A DNA stretch of 64,000 nucleotides from Cycas panzhihuaensis (taxonomy: Eukaryota; Cycadophyta). Both the position numbers and the translations under genes were made by a program. Under the pieces are notes generated by a model. It was not told the origin of the DNA and made no database searches. It saw nothing but the letters and a program-made list of their open reading frames with translations. Positions 10,450-22,828 of the stretch are shown one piece after another (positions within the stretch are counted from its first letter, which is position 1; each line of letters starts with the position of its first letter). Location of the stretch: the NCBI GenBank assembly GCA_023213395.1, contig CM041465.1, positions 68,083,741 through 68,147,740 of the forward strand. The letters are read 5' to 3'.

Positions 10450-11180
10450 CACATTTTTGGGGCACACGGCCCATCCTTCTGTATGTCGAACACATGAAGT
10501 TCTCCACTTCATAAACTAGGGGTTGGTTCTTGCTCCCTTCCTCAATATTAATCTAGACATTCTCAATGTGTTACTTGTCTATTCTAACTAAGGCATAGAA
10601 CTTGGTATTTATCAGCTTGCTCTTGTTTTTGGTATCTGAATCAACATTTAGGAGGGGCCCTATTGATTTTTCCACCGTCCTAATTACTTCCATATTCCAT
10701 AGTTGAAGGGGGAGGCTAGGTAACTAGATCCAAACTAAAGCTTGCTTTACAGTAGTTTTAGCTGTATCAAAATCCTTATGCCACTTTTCCAGTAGAAGGG
10801 CCTTCCTCCCCAACATCCATGGTGCTTTCAACATAATATTTACCATGTCTTCTTGAGATGTAAATTTAAATAATACACATCCTTTAGGGAGGGCTATAAC
10901 TTCAACATGGTTGCTTATCTTCCATCTGCTCCTAACCCAGCTTCTTAAGACATCTAAGCCAGGCCTGGGGCTGGAGAATCTACCAACTAGGCAGTTCTCC
11001 CAAAATTTCTCTGTCTTTTCTACCAACTTCTTTGGGACTCTCAGTCTAATTTAGTCATCTTGGGTAACTAGGGTAAGATCAATAGTTTCCCCCTCCCCTG
11101 ATTTTAGTACATCCAATTAAGATCTGCCCTTATAAGAGTTCAGAGACTGGTTTAAAGTTTATTGTTCCTTATCTATTATA
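10450..11180 (-). pseudogene. LINE-B ORF1 (DUF4283-type) with degenerate zinc knuckle
   Basis: ENCLVGRFSSPRP, LPKGCVLFKF, APWMLGRKALLLEKWHKDF and VKQALVWI match the DUF4283-like domain of LINE-A ORF1 step by step. Further along, at about 10506-10450, CSTYRRMGRVPQKC looks like a CCHC knuckle that has lost its second C and its H. Stops break the frame at about 10720 and elsewhere. The role (element RNA binding) is inferred from the family. Confidence 0.75.
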
Positions 11181-11689
11181 AATAATCTTTAGCCAATATG
11201 AAAACATATAACATCATGTAAATCTCCAAGGGTGAAAATGTCACTCACATTCCTTTGGTCTTTATATCTCCTCTACTCAAAGCAGATATTTCTATCCTTC
11301 GCTCTCGTCCACCTCCATAGATACAATCCTCCTCCAGATCTTGCTATGCCTCTCGTAGCACGACAAGTGCTTAAAACCCTTACTTCTCTTTCTCCTCTCA
11401 ACGAGGGATTGTCGCCTCCATCTCTGTATCCAGAGTATATTTGCGCCACTTTAGAACCAAACTAGGCTTGCGCCCGACGTTATCCTACCTCAGTCAGCCG
11501 TCTTGGAGATAACGACCCTCCCCCATGATGAATCTGGACTAGAATCTCTAGATCCTACTACCATGGAAACCCTAGGTTTACTAGTCTTCGTCTCAAGTCC
11601 ATTAGTTTACTATTCATCTTAGGTCCTTCTCATCATCCACACCCACAAGTTAATGGGATTGATTATAATAAAACCTTTACCTTAATTAT

Positions 11690-12967
11690 CAAAATGAACA
11701 CAATCAAAATCATTATCTCTTCAATGATCAATTTTGGTTAGAAAGTCTTTTAAATGGACATAAAATGTGTCTTTCTAAATGGTGATTAAGTTGAAGAGAT
11801 TTATATGACTCAACCATCTAGATTTATTTATAACCCCAACCTAGTTTATAAATTTAAAAAGTCATTATATAGTCTTAAATAAGTCCTTAGGGCTTGGTAT
11901 GATAAAATTAATAAAAATCTTCTTCAAAAATGGATTTTGCAAGTGCATTAATGATCCTAACTTACATTAAAATAATAATAATAATAATATCATTCTTTTT
12001 AGTTTTATATATTAATGATATCATTATTACTAGTTCTTTATCTATTACAATTTTAACTTTAAAGTTTAACCTAATGTCAAATTTTGAAATGATTAACCTA
12101 GGTTCACTCTGTTATTGTCTTAGCCTTTAAGTTTGCTAAATAGAATTAGGAATCTCCATTTCATAACCCAAATATATCTTAGACTTACTCAAAATATTTA
12201 ATATGGAAACTTGTAAGCTAGCCTCTACTCCTCTCTAGTCAAGACTTAAACTTACTCTTAACTGTGAGTCTTCCTTAGTTGATGCCACTATATATTAAAA
12301 GTTAGTTAGTAGTTTAATTTACTTAATATATACACACCCTGATATTTCTTATGCAATTTCTTTATGTTCATAATTCATGTAGAAATCCCATAACTCACAT
12401 TAGAAAGTAGCCAAGAGAATTTTATGCTATGTATAAGGTACTATACACTATATTCTTAACTATAATTCCACTAACCGTGATCTTTAGTTAATTGGTTTTA
12501 TAAACAAGGAAACCTACCATTAGCTATTTTTTCTTTCTTATGTCTACTCCAATCCTATGGATGAGCAAAAAAATATAATCTCTTTCTCTCTCTATAACTA
12601 AGGTAGAATATTATACCTTAATTGAATCTAATAAAGAAGCCTTATGGATAATGTCTATGTTTAATAAAATTAGCTTTCCTCTTAGCTTTATAATAATTAA
12701 TATTGATAATTAGGGTGTTATTTGTAGTGCTACTAACCCTATTTGTTATTCCAAGACCAAATACATTGAACTTCATCAATGCTTTATTTATAATTTGATT
12801 AATGATTGAATTATTGAATTTTTATATTATTTCATAGATATATAAGTTAAAACATCATGACTAAACCTCTCACAGAAGCCAAGTTTGAAGAAGTCTCTAT
12901 CAAAGAGGGATCTATATAATAAAGTCTTCTTCAATTCTCACACTTCCCAAGTCAATATTAAAGGGGA
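11690..12967 (+). pseudogene. Decayed Ty1/copia RT-RNase H and 3' end
   Basis: Plus-strand frames with many stops still show MDIKCVFLNGD, EEIYMTQPSRF, YSLK-VLRAWYDKI and LYINDIIITSS (the YVDD site as YIND). Further on are the C-terminal tail KPLTEAKFEEVSIKEGSI and then AAAGGGGAT, a polypurine tract at about 12957-12965. A 3' LTR would start at about 12967 (TATTAGAGTATTG, first bases mutated from TGTTAG). The order and spacing are those of the copia RT-RH-PPT-LTR segment, and the wording is close to copia-A at 45477-46460. Gag, protease and integrase are not visible upstream. Confidence 0.8.
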
Positions 12968-13372
12968 TATTAGAGTATTGATTATATTCCATTGTACCTC
13001 TACACTATTATTTTGGAAAGCTTTGTTATTAGCCTTTAAATAAATTATGTTATTAAATTATATTTTAATGTTATTATTATGGATAATTAGGTAATCTATT
13101 AAATTTCTATTATATGGATAATGGATATATACGTATACAAAAGGGTTTTTCCATCTCCCAAATAGATGTTTTTGGGTTGTTTGATTGCTACAATCTAATT
13201 ATCTCTTCAATCTCATGTTTTTTTTGCATTTGTAGTGATTTCAATATAAACTAAGAATTTAAACAGTTAACAGAGATGAAAAGAATGCATAATATAATAT
13301 TAAGTCTTTTTCATGGTTCTCATTTATAACTTTGATTGTTGTAATATGCTTAGTGGGCTAATTATCCTTTCT

Positions 13373-13374
<2 letters not shown>
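12968..13374 (+). other. Probable 3' LTR and flank of the decayed copia, unresolved
   Basis: AT-rich sequence after the polypurine tract. An LTR start is likely at 12967, but I cannot place its end and there is no partner copy in the window. Confidence 0.35.

Positions 13375-13422
<48 letters not shown>
13375..13422. repeat. (AT)n microsatellite
   Basis: About 24 uninterrupted AT units, adjoining the 3' end of a minus-strand LINE fragment. Confidence 0.97.
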
Positions 13423-13424
<2 letters not shown>

Positions 13425-13431
13425 ATATGGT

Positions 13432-14022
13432 GTAAATAAATACGGGGATTAGAAGGGGGGCCCAACCCTTATACAAAATCTGCTAAGAGGCTACTCAAAT
13501 TGGTCATGACAAGCCCACAACCTAGCTTTTGCACAAACCAAATATTTATAAGGAACTGACTCTAGGAACACCCAAATCCTTACAAACCAGACCCATTATC
13601 TCTTCGGGTTAGTCAATATTCTAACTCTCGTTCCTTTTGTGCTGGACACCCTAATTAGTTAGGCTGTCAGCAACCCCATTCCTTTCTCTGTATGTGTGGA
13701 TAACCTGGACATCTTCTATCCTACTGAGTATCTCCCTAACGTCCTCAATCATGGTGCAGTGTGTCCAATTTGTCTCTGCTTCCCCTTTTATGAACTTAAT
13801 CATATTCATGGAGTCCCCTTCCACTATTACTTTCAGACCTCCAGCTCTGGTAACCATGTCTACCGCTCTATGCATGGCTCTAAACTCTGCCTCATGATTG
13901 GTCTGTATACCATAGTGCTCAACGAAGGCCCATATGGCTTTTCCTCTCCTGTGCCTACAGACACCTCCTCCCCCCGTCTCATTGGGGTTTCCTTTTGACG
14001 CACCTTTGAAATTTATCTTCAA
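13432..14022 (-). pseudogene. LINE 3' fragment with RNase H-like domain (LINE-C)
   Basis: A 123-codon minus-strand ORF (14022-13651) reads MKINFKGASKGNP, GGGGVCRHRRG, HEAEFRAMHRAV, VIVEGDSMNMI and ERNGVADSLTN. This is the plant RVT_3-type RNase H found at the C-terminus of LINE ORF2, with the usual D-GA-KGNP start, E-E-R catalytic helix and EGDS motif. The first Asp of D-GA appears as K (NFKGAS). The usual ADxLA ending appears as ADSLT. No RT precedes it, so this is a 5'-truncated LINE insertion whose 3' end abuts the (AT)n run. Confidence 0.85.
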
Positions 14023-14039
14023 TTAGTCCTACAGAGGCG

Positions 14040-17000
14040 GGTCCTAACCCCTCTTTTTCCTTTCTCCATAATCACTAACTTACAAGTTAGAAATATTGCT
14101 TAGAAGTGATAGGTACTTATGAAAACTATTATTACTTAAGCAAATTCAATTATTATTTTAGTATTTGTTATGTATCCACCCCTCTCAATGAGCAAAGGAA
14201 TCTTCCCAAAAGATGAGATATTAAGTGTTTTACAATTATGATATTAAAATAAGAAAAAAATATGTTATGAAATATGGAATATAGTATAGAACTTCTTATT
14301 GGATTTGAAATAAGTGGTGTGGACTCCAAACACACATTATATGAGGAAGTTATGTCAATTTAAGGTTTATAGTTTTAAATATAAATTTTTGGGGTTTTAA
14401 CTTTGCTTTAAATAATAAATTGTTATTAACGCTAGTCCTAACCTAAAATGACATATACTCTTGGTAGGAATTAGGTGTGTGACTCTGTATATAAGAAGTG
14501 GTTAGGTTATTTAGAAGGTTAAGCTTTTGAAGTTTATATATTTCCTTCGTTCTTTTGGGAGAAAGCATCATTTTGGGACTACCATACTTCAAAAAGGGAT
14601 AAGGTTTTATAGAATACTTTCTATTATCTTTGTGGAAGCTTATAATTTGCATTAGTAGATATTATTTCATTTCATTATGAAGTTATCGTATCTATTATTA
14701 TTTCATTTATTCGTGCTATTATAAAAGAATAATTGAAAGGTGAAGAAATTATAAGAAGCATTCAAGCTTTAAACCATAATTATGTATATGTAGGATGCTA
14801 AAAGTATTCTTTTTTAAGTTTGAAATGGTTCTTATATAACCTCTTTAACTTAAAATTTTAAACGTTATAAATGCCCATTGTCCATCTCTTATACTTAAAT
14901 TATCACTTATTGATTGTATGTCATGTAATTCTTAGTAAGTCGTAATGAGATCCCAAAACCCCATGTCTTCTCATGACTCCTAATAAATGGCCATTAACTT
15001 AAGCCCGTGGCTCTACAAAATTATAACCTAAGGCCCATTGTCCAATAGCCATAATAAAATATAATAGCTTGCTTATAGGCATACACATCATTTCTATTAA
15101 TTATAAATAGAAATTTAGCCCTCATAATTGATGACTAATTTTTTAAAATATTAGTGCTTAATAATTTCAGAAAAAGGCTTTGACAAGCATTTCCAGTAGT
15201 AAATTGCAAGCCTAATTACTGTAATCTCAAAATAATACAAAACAACTCAATGGAAAGGATGTGGGATAAAATGAGGACAAATCAAAGTAAGGAAACATTA
15301 TATAGGGACAAAACAATAAAAGAGTGCAAATAATTCTATGGAAGAGGGAAGAGGTAAAATAAAGTTAAATCAATGATGAGTAAAATATCATATGGGAAAT
15401 AAACCAAGAAAGAAAACACTCCTTTCATCAATATAAAATAGGTTTAGTATAGTTTGATTTCTAGATCTTATATATCATTTATTGATTTTCCCTTATTATC
15501 TCATACACATTCAAATTATAGAAGGATTTTCACTTTTATCTTGAGTTATATCTAGGCATAATTGCCTAAAGTGATGACGGAGGCTTATACTATATTTTGT
15601 AAATGCTAAGTAATGAAGGTGTGATACGTTACTTCTTATTCTATAAGTCTCATTGACTTAATATAATTGGACACTATAGTGGATGCTACTCATTCTTTTT
15701 ATGCCAATAATTTACATTCAAATATGACAACATAAGAGAAGCACTAAAAGGCCAAAATTAGGCTTTTAAGAAAACCCATTGTTACTTATTATCCATATAT
15801 GTATATATATAAGTGGCATTATAGAATGTTTATAGTGTGTTAGAATACATAGTGAATTTGACTCTTCATTTGCCTTGTTATAATGATAATAAATGTATTT
15901 ATTAACTAGCTTTATTTTGCTCTTAGTTAGCCTTAGGTATTATTTCCACTATTAGTTGGTTGTCATAGCTTCTCATAAAAAAGATTCGAGTTAAGTTTAT
16001 GTGTTTATTTTAGTTGACACAAGTTATTTGCTATTCAAATTACACTATAAGTATAAGTGATGTTAGCTTACTACTAGCCATGCCATTAAGAGAAAGTTTA
16101 TGGAGTGGGGTTTTTGGGGTTATTATTGGAGGAGAAAGAGAAGAACATATTATACTTAACAAACCTAGCCAACTCACACTACATATAACATGCCTAGTAA
16201 AATATGAATAAGCATAAAAATATCATTCTCCATGATTATTATAGGAAACATGGCATTGGGTTATTCTTCTACAAGCAACTTAGCTTTTAACCTCACTAAT
16301 AATTACAATATTACGGTAACAATAATGTAGTTTAGGTTAAATGGATTAAAACATACAATTTTATAAGGTTAGCCCTTGGCTTCAAGCCCATAGAGATATT
16401 TGGTGGGTTGGCATACTATAGAATATAATGTTTATGGGCAACTAATCTTATGTATGGAATGGGACATTTATATATGGGCCATGGGTTTACATATAGATTG
16501 GCTTAAGCAAGGTGGAAATACCTTAGTCATGTAAATAGAAAATTAGAAAACATTATGTAGGAGTGTTGGGAATTTTAGTTAAGAACTTGATCATATTATT
16601 GTGAATGAATGGATTTCTCTTGTATATGCATGGTCACATAGTTGTAAACATGTAACTTTCTCTGCCCTATATATTCACAAGGCATAGTGCATGGTTATGT
16701 AAGAGGTTATTACTATAGATCGGGATTCACTAATGTCTTAAGTACTTTAAGAGTTAGTACAACAATTAAAGGACTCATATGTGGATTGAACATTAGAGTA
16801 TATGAGATGGGGACTTCTATTTTCTCAAAGCTCCTCGTTTTAAAATTTTTAGGAGTTTTTAAAAGAATGTGGTCCTTTCAAAATTCAAATACCTTATGGA
16901 AAGTATCACATACCTTTCACCTCACATGATTATTAATTCCACATAAGTCATACATCATAAATTGATATCATAAATGTGTTTGACTCTATAATTTTATCTC

Positions 17001-17800
17001 AAATTATTTTGAACCAACTCCTTAAAAGACTTATAACAAGTGATACATTTGACTTTGAAAATTCCCTTTGAATTACTTTGAAAACCTTTCATCATAATAT
17101 TTATAGGTGATATATTATTGAAATAATAGCAAGTTTTTATAGTAGAGAAAAGAAAGATTGCTATGTGAAGATCTTTCTAAATAATTATAAAAATATATCA
17201 TCATTTATCATAATAAGAGAAATTTAAGAAGACCTTAAAATGATCAACTAGTGAGAACTTCAACCCATTATCTTTTATGCGTGGGATGAGTTTGAGCTCC
17301 TACAAATGGCCACTCTACCTTTGGTGAATTTTAACCATAGCGAAAGCTTTAGACAAATCTAATGTTGTTTATTTATTATAGCCTACCTCCTTTAAGTCCT
17401 TATAATGTTCCCATGTTTAAGTGATTGAAGGGGATTATATAATCATGGTCGAAGTATAAATGGAATTTTATGTTTCAATGATTATGCCTATTTCATATCT
17501 TCATCAAATTCTTAAATTTTCTCAATTAATTATAATAAGTAATACACATGTTCTTTATAGATACCCAATGCACATACATAATATGTCCATTGATTTTCTT
17601 TGTTGTGGATGCACTTATTTAATGAGAATGTGGATACTAAATATTCTACGATATAAATATACATGAAAGCCTATGGGTTTCAATGGAAATCCATATTGGA
17701 ATGTGTTTAGTTGTTCAAGGTTAAGAGAAGCCGACAATTTAGATTTGAATTCAGAATGGTAACTTTGTGTACAAAATTCTAAACTTATTCAACGTAAAAT
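14040..17800. other. 3.8-kb AT-rich region, nothing recognised
   Basis: I see short chance ORFs only (14443-14652 minus, 16014-16211 plus, 16687-16929 plus, 17460-17666 plus), without motifs or sensible starts. There is no LTR pair, tail or terminal inverted repeat that I can find by eye. It is the longest stretch of the window without a transposon assignment and lies upstream of the carrier gene. Confidence 0.5.
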
Positions 17801-18688
17801 GTGATGCAAATATCGAAAGGATTCTCTTCTTCGCAGTTGCGTGAATAAAATGCTGAAGGCTGCCAACCATATGAAACACAGGTGAACAACTTGACGGTTT
17901 GCGGGCATAATTTGGTGTTAGCTAAGACCATTGACCCACTGGTTTAGGGGGCGTTGAATCCATGGAGGCACATTTTGCATTAAATGCTCCAATCAGAAAG
18001 TTGCATTGCATTTTCAAAAGGTAAGGAAATTTCACAGCCCTTAGATTTACACATTTAATACGGACGTGCAAATTACAAATTCCACACGGCGGTCCGGAGG
18101 GGTGGACAACATGCGCACTCGTTACTTGTCGAAGTTCGCAAATGGATTGCTCCAAGCTGTGCGTCAGCTCGGCGAGAGAATTGAACGGACCGAAAGTAAT
18201 CGCAATGAGCGTACTTAGCGAACGGGGACGGGTAGGGTGCCTGTGCCTAGTGCGGTTAAATTAACGGCGATAGCTAACGGTTCCGTCAAGCACCGTTCGT
18301 CTTCGTTCTGGGTATTCATTATTACAGGAATATTGTGATTCAAGGTCGACGAAAGAGGGAAGTTGCCAAGGATTGTCCACGCCATGAGTTGCATTTGCGC
18401 TATGGGATCCAGTTTTCTGCAAGGTTTTAGTCGTAGGTTCCTCATATGACCGGACTCTGGTGCCCATACGAGCGAGCCTCTTTAATAATTCGTATTCTTT
18501 TGGCTCCTCGAAGATTTAGTGTGAAGCTCCTAACAGCTTTGTCTTGGCCATGCCACGCTGGATCCGTGCAACGCTCCTCTTGACAGAGGCAATATCGGGA
18601 ATATCGCTGTTTAATTATCTTTGCTTCTGCCCTGTTTTTCAATTTATTTACAAGTGCTGTGATTCAATTGTATTCTGGGGGACTAAAA
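17800..18688 (+). promoter_or_regulatory. Putative promoter and 5' UTR region of the carrier gene
   Basis: Base composition changes here from very AT-rich to moderately GC-rich with many CpG (for example around 18060-18560), then the first exon follows. Short ORFs on the minus strand (18155-17922, 18445-18215) have no motif and probably reflect the higher GC. I cannot point to a reliable TATA box or transcription start. The call rests on composition and position only. Confidence 0.4.
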
Positions 18689-18758
18689 ATGACCGGAGAA
18701 ACGGAGAGCCACAATGCAAGGGAGCTTATGTGCAATGCCACCGCTGGAGCTGCAGCAG
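18689..18758 (+). CDS. NDT2-like: NAD+ transporter-like mitochondrial carrier, exon 1
   Basis: The ATG at 18689 opens MTGETESHNARELMCNATAG and ends after AAAG in phase 1, followed by GT (18759-18760). The N-A-x-AGA-AG segment is the usual start of transmembrane helix 1 in plant NDT-type carriers of the mitochondrial carrier family (SLC25), which exchange NAD+ for nucleotides in mitochondria or plastids. The start is chosen because it is the first in-frame ATG upstream of the recognisable helix and gives an N-terminus of family-like length. Splicing to 19627 restores the frame and the AG-GAIAA motif. Confidence 0.8.
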
Positions 18759-19626
18759 GTTGGTTTATCATCTTGTCTTTAATTTTCTCTTGGGTTTGGG
18801 TTCACACAGATGGTAATTATGTTTAATTAAACCTCATTTATGAAAACGTTAAATTAAATTTTAATTAGTTCATTGGATGGCTCATTTCGCTCACTATTGA
18901 AGATTATGAAAATTTGCATTGATATAACTGGCCGGCAGAATCGATCCCTGTGTGAGTCAATTATCCAAACAAGGGCAGATTAGGTTGAAGCCTTGATTAA
19001 ACTCTGAGGTTTTTTGGACATGCTTAGTCGTTTGAGAAATGAGTGGAATTTCAAAATAACAAGGGCCTTGCGGACGGATCAGGTGACTTTTCAGGGTGAT
19101 CTTAATTTAGTTGAAAGGGGTTTCTAATGTTTCAGAAACATCGAAATTTCGGCCCATTTCATAAAACGAAAATCATGGTAAGCCGAGCTTTCTGGAGGAT
19201 TTGATGCATCAGTTCCCGTAGCAGGTTATGGCTTGCCATTGGTCGCGGGGTCCATATTACGTGCCTACACGATGTCCCCGTAGGGTGTGAACTCACGATC
19301 CTATGTTGGCAAATTCTACTCTCCAAAAATTAAACTCAACCTACATCATCCTTTTCATTTTTGGGTTACCACTTTCTATATCCTCGCTATCATACTTTCC
19401 TTCATTTCCGTTTGTCCTTTCAGCGTCCCTATCATCCATTCCTTCATTTCTTTTCGAGCTAATGAGATTCATGCCAAAGCTACATTGCTTGTTTCACTGT
19501 GTTATTTTCAGCATTTCCTTCCCTTCATTTCCGTTTGTATTGTCAAAGTTTTGTGGGTGTGGTTTTTGATCTTTAATTCCAAGAGAACGGCATGAACTTA
19601 GGCCTTCGTTTTTACCTTTTTTGTAG
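18759..19626 (+). other. Intron 1 of the carrier gene (868 bp)
   Basis: It starts GTTGGT and ends TTTTTTGTAG, canonical GT-AG with a pyrimidine-rich acceptor. A 13-base phrase (CTTCATTTCCGTT) occurs twice, near 19400 and 19520. ORFs across 19287-19600 are chance frames. Confidence 0.75.
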
Positions 19627-19722
19627 GAGCTATTGCTGCCACGTTTGTATGCCCACTGGATGTTATCAAGACACGGCTGCAAGTGCATGGATTGCCCAAA
19701 CAAACCCAGAGGGGTATCCGAG
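19627..19722 (+). CDS. NDT2-like: NAD+ transporter-like mitochondrial carrier, exon 2 (first carrier signature)
   Basis: Exon 2 encodes GAIAATFVCPLDVIKTRLQ and then VHGLPKQTQRGIRG. PLDVIKTR is the P-x-[DE]-x-x-[KR]-x-[KR] signature that closes helix 1 in every mitochondrial carrier. The surrounding residues match plant NDT carriers, NDT2 rather better than NDT1 in my recall. The exon ends CGAG before GTATAG (donor), again in phase 1, so it would join a next exon beginning inside a Gly codon. About 55 of the roughly 310 family residues are accounted for. No further exon (helix 2 onward, two more signatures) is visible to 64000. Confidence 0.85.
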
Positions 19723-22411
19723 GTATAGCAATCGACATTTGTTTTCATTATTATGTGGCAATCACTATATTTATACATGCAAAGTGCATAGCTATTGGCA
19801 AAGGGAAATATTAGCTTCTCTGAAAGTGTTGTGCCATCTCTGTAGCTGAAGGGGGCTAGTTCATGTGTTTAAGATGCCCATATAAAGGTGTTACCATCTA
19901 CTGGAACACATAGATAGTTAGTCTTTGTGTGTAGTTCCTGTTTCTTATCCCTGTTTCAAGTTCTGTGGAGGCATGTTGCTAGACAACTTCCCTTCATAAT
20001 ATAGATCCCCCTTGTGATTTGGATATACTTGGCGATAGAGAAACAAAACTTACATATTTTGGTCCTGAGTATGCAATGCTAGACAAGGCTAGGCAGGTGT
20101 AGCTTCCAATGGTCATCTTCTAATTTTTTTCATCTAGATAACCAGTTGCTGGAGTTCTTAACAATAGTTGGCAAGAAAGAATTCTGTTCTCTGTTTTTGT
20201 TATTTGAAGGCATCATGTGAATGCCAGTGACAATCTGCTTGAGATGTCATTAGCTCCTCTCTATTTAATTGTTAAGAATTCAGACTGCAGAATCTTTTTG
20301 CTTTAAAGAAAACAGGAGTAACTGTGCACAAATGAAACTGTGGAGATTTTGCAAATTCCTATAGTTGCAGATTAGACTTTGAAGGTTTCTGCTGCATATG
20401 ATTTGTGGAGCAGTGCTTACAGAGGCATGTTCAGAATATTCACAAGGGAGCTATGATTGAATAATGTCTAGGGCAATTTGTAGAACCCTGCAGGATGGCT
20501 TATGCCGATATTCTCATCCATGCTGCAAAAGATTTCTGGATGCTACTGGAACTATTCCTTTGCCTACTCACTGCACCTGTTTTTCCTTCCAGATCTCCTC
20601 TATCAGTTCTCGGTGTCAAGACTCTCCTTGAGACAACTATTACAGATGTAATTGATAAGGCAGTCATGTTTTGATTGAAGGAAAGAGGAAATGACAAGAA
20701 TGCATCACAGCAGACACACATCAATGCTTCTCTATGAATTTTTTTTTAGGTTTTAATCTCCCTCAAGTCCTCCATGATTCCACACAATAGTGCTGGATAT
20801 AAAAAAAGAAAATGAGCCTGTTGGAATACCTGACTTTGAATTTCCTATGGCCAATTGCTTTCCACAAGGCTCCCTTTGTATATATTTGCAAATAATATTC
20901 TCACTGATACCATATAAATATGGGAAAACCCATTGATGCCTTACCGATGCTTTGTTTCAGATTGCTGCTATCTCACACAGAATTTAATTTTAGTCCTTGC
21001 AATGAAAATGCAAATAGATTTGTAGTAAACCTTTTTGTTATTGATATCAACTTGTGTAGCATAGTTAGTTTGTTTGTGAGGACTATTAATCACTTTTATG
21101 ATTAATTTTGTTAGGATTAAGGTTTAGTGAACGGTGGAAAAGGGTAAAACATGCTTGAGCATTCAACTTTATAGGGGCATGGAATAATGAATTTATTGGC
21201 ATTGTTCTTGTGTTGGATTTTCCCCTTCAAGAGTAGGAAATTGAGAGTTGGCTCTGCTCGAATGTGATATTTGGAATTTGTCCAGTTCAGGGAAAAATTA
21301 CAGCAGGGAGCTTTAGAGTTTGGCCCCATTGGAACTGGGATTTTGTCTTGTTTCGGTTCATGTATGGAATCAATTCTTGTTTTTCCTGTTATTAGAGTTC
21401 CTAGGTGATCATTCTTCTATTAAGGCATCATCGAGAAATAATGTTGTAGTTCAAAGGGATCCATGGTTATCCTAATTATTATGGTCATCTTTATTGCATG
21501 ATGTATCCTAGAAGGCCCATTTATTGCTTTTGGTCATCTATGGACTTTAATTTAAATTATATTTCTATTTTCACTTCTGTCCAGGTGTTTGGGGTTCCAA
21601 TTCTTGGTACCTAGGTGTAGTTTATTGTTGGTATTGGCCCTGTATTGTGGGTGCATGTGATGGCTTCTCGTGCCATGAACTTATGACCGCTGATATGCAA
21701 ATCCCAGTTGCTAACCTTCAGACCAGACTCACTTTGTCATTGTTGTCGATAATTGTTATCGATCTCTGCTTCATATGTGTGGAGTGCTTGTAGTGCAGTA
21801 TGCTGGTGAGAGTCGTATGGATGTAAGATAACAAGAAGACCATACTAGTCCAATTAGGGATTGTCAAAGAACTAAAGCCCGGTGGCTTAAGTAAAGGCTG
21901 ATGGTTTCAAACTCTAATCTTTTGGCTATTAAGGCACACATGAAAGAGCGACTTGTGGATGCAAAGAATCTATTTTTGGCATCGCTAATGGTTTCAAACT
22001 CTAATCTTTTGGCTATTAAGGCACACATGAAAGAGCGACTTGTGGATGCTATTTTTGATAATGATCATCAAAAGAATCCATTTTTGACATCCCTACTATT
22101 AGAATTTCGGCTCCTCATTTTACCACATTCTTATTCTCATGAGTTGGGCTGGGTCGTGAAAAGTTACAAATAGATTGTAGACATGGTATTTACTAGTCAA
22201 GGATGCCATAAAATCCTTTATTGATGAAGTTGTTTATGGTATAACTTCATGGATTACTGAATACTTTTGTGCACACCTTAATAACTTGATAGAAAGGCAA
22301 TATATGATTGTAAAAGAACATTTATACCTTACTAAAATGGGCAAAGATTGTTTATCTCAAATCATTATTGGCAAGAACATCCAAGTTTCTGTTATGTTAT
22401 ATTTGTTGGCA
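19723..22411 (+). other. Start of carrier intron 2 (or 3' flank if the gene is truncated)
   Basis: After the donor at 19723 there is 2.7 kb of lower-copy-looking sequence without another exon that I can identify, and then retrotransposon fragments to the window end. Short ORFs such as 20500-20724 minus and 21117-21329 minus have no motif. The stretch includes a direct duplication at 21901-22098. Confidence 0.5.
21901..22098 (+). repeat. Direct duplication, 62-bp perfect core, offset 87 bp
   Basis: A 62-base block beginning ATGGTTTCAAACTCTAATC and ending CTTGTGGATGC occurs at 21901-21962 and again, unchanged, at 21988-22049. A second block (AAAGAATC-ATTTTTG-CATC) follows each, directly in copy 1 and after about 22 extra bases in copy 2. 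Copy 1 therefore looks like a copy of the unit with a small deletion. The frame through it (MVSNSNLLAIKAHMKERLVD) is open but I do not recognise it. Confidence 0.85.
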
Positions 22412-22701
22412 TGTAACGGGGATCATAATAGAGAGAGATAGCTATCACACTTTGAAAATTAGTTTCTAAAGTCTGATTGTATTCATCTCCATCATCTCAA
22501 AAATAAAATTACAACACAACTAATGTGGATGTAAACAATAATACGAATATAACCTACATGCATCTAAAGTGACATGTTGAATGATTTAAGTAAGCCCCAT
22601 GACTCATCATTTTAACACATAATAAAAAATAACTAATGTCCAACATGTAAAGGTAAGGTTATAAGCCTAGTCAAATGAATGAACATTAGATAATTCTTAC
22701 A
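22412..22701 (-). repeat. 3' LTR of a minus-strand copia remnant (copia-H)
   Basis: It begins TGTAACGGGG and ends ATAATTCTTACA on the plus strand. The adjoining CTCCCCCTGAATG is, on the minus strand, a polypurine tract directly before TGTAAGAATT. RNase H coding lies on the same side, as expected for the 3' end of a minus-strand copia element. The outer edge is by TG/CA only. Confidence 0.6.
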
Positions 22702-22714
22702 CTCCCCCTGAATG
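22702..22714 (-). other. Polypurine tract of copia-H
   Basis: The minus strand reads CATTCAGGGGGAG directly before the LTR. Confidence 0.65.
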
Positions 22715-22828
22715 TTCACATCATTAATCCCGACACTTGAACCATCCTTGAATATCTAAAATCCACTTTATGCAAGTGGCTTGGTAAAGAGGTTAGTCAA
22801 CTGTTGTTTTATAGGCTTGTACACCATC

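Larger units (their letters stand above)
8522..11500 (-). mobile_element. LINE-B: L1-type LINE, 5' part present, RT and 3' end missing
   Basis: The minus strand from about 11500 shows a leader, ORF1 (DUF4283-like domain and degenerate CCHC) and an ORF2 that begins at 9938. ORF2 runs through the whole endonuclease and linker and stops near 8570, where the reverse transcriptase should begin. A poly(A)-like run follows (8503-8520). LINEs are normally truncated at the 5' end because reverse transcription starts at the 3' end. This copy shows the opposite pattern. Both ORFs contain stops and frameshifts. Confidence 0.85.

Noticed and set aside
17922-18642. Several minus-strand ORFs of 66-77 codons near the carrier gene
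   Set aside because: They sit in the GC-richer promoter region, overlap each other in different frames and have no recognisable motif; probably chance.
19287-19595. Plus-strand ORF of 102 codons, hydrophobic
   Set aside because: It lies inside intron 1. The hydrophobicity comes from T-rich sequence typical of plant introns.
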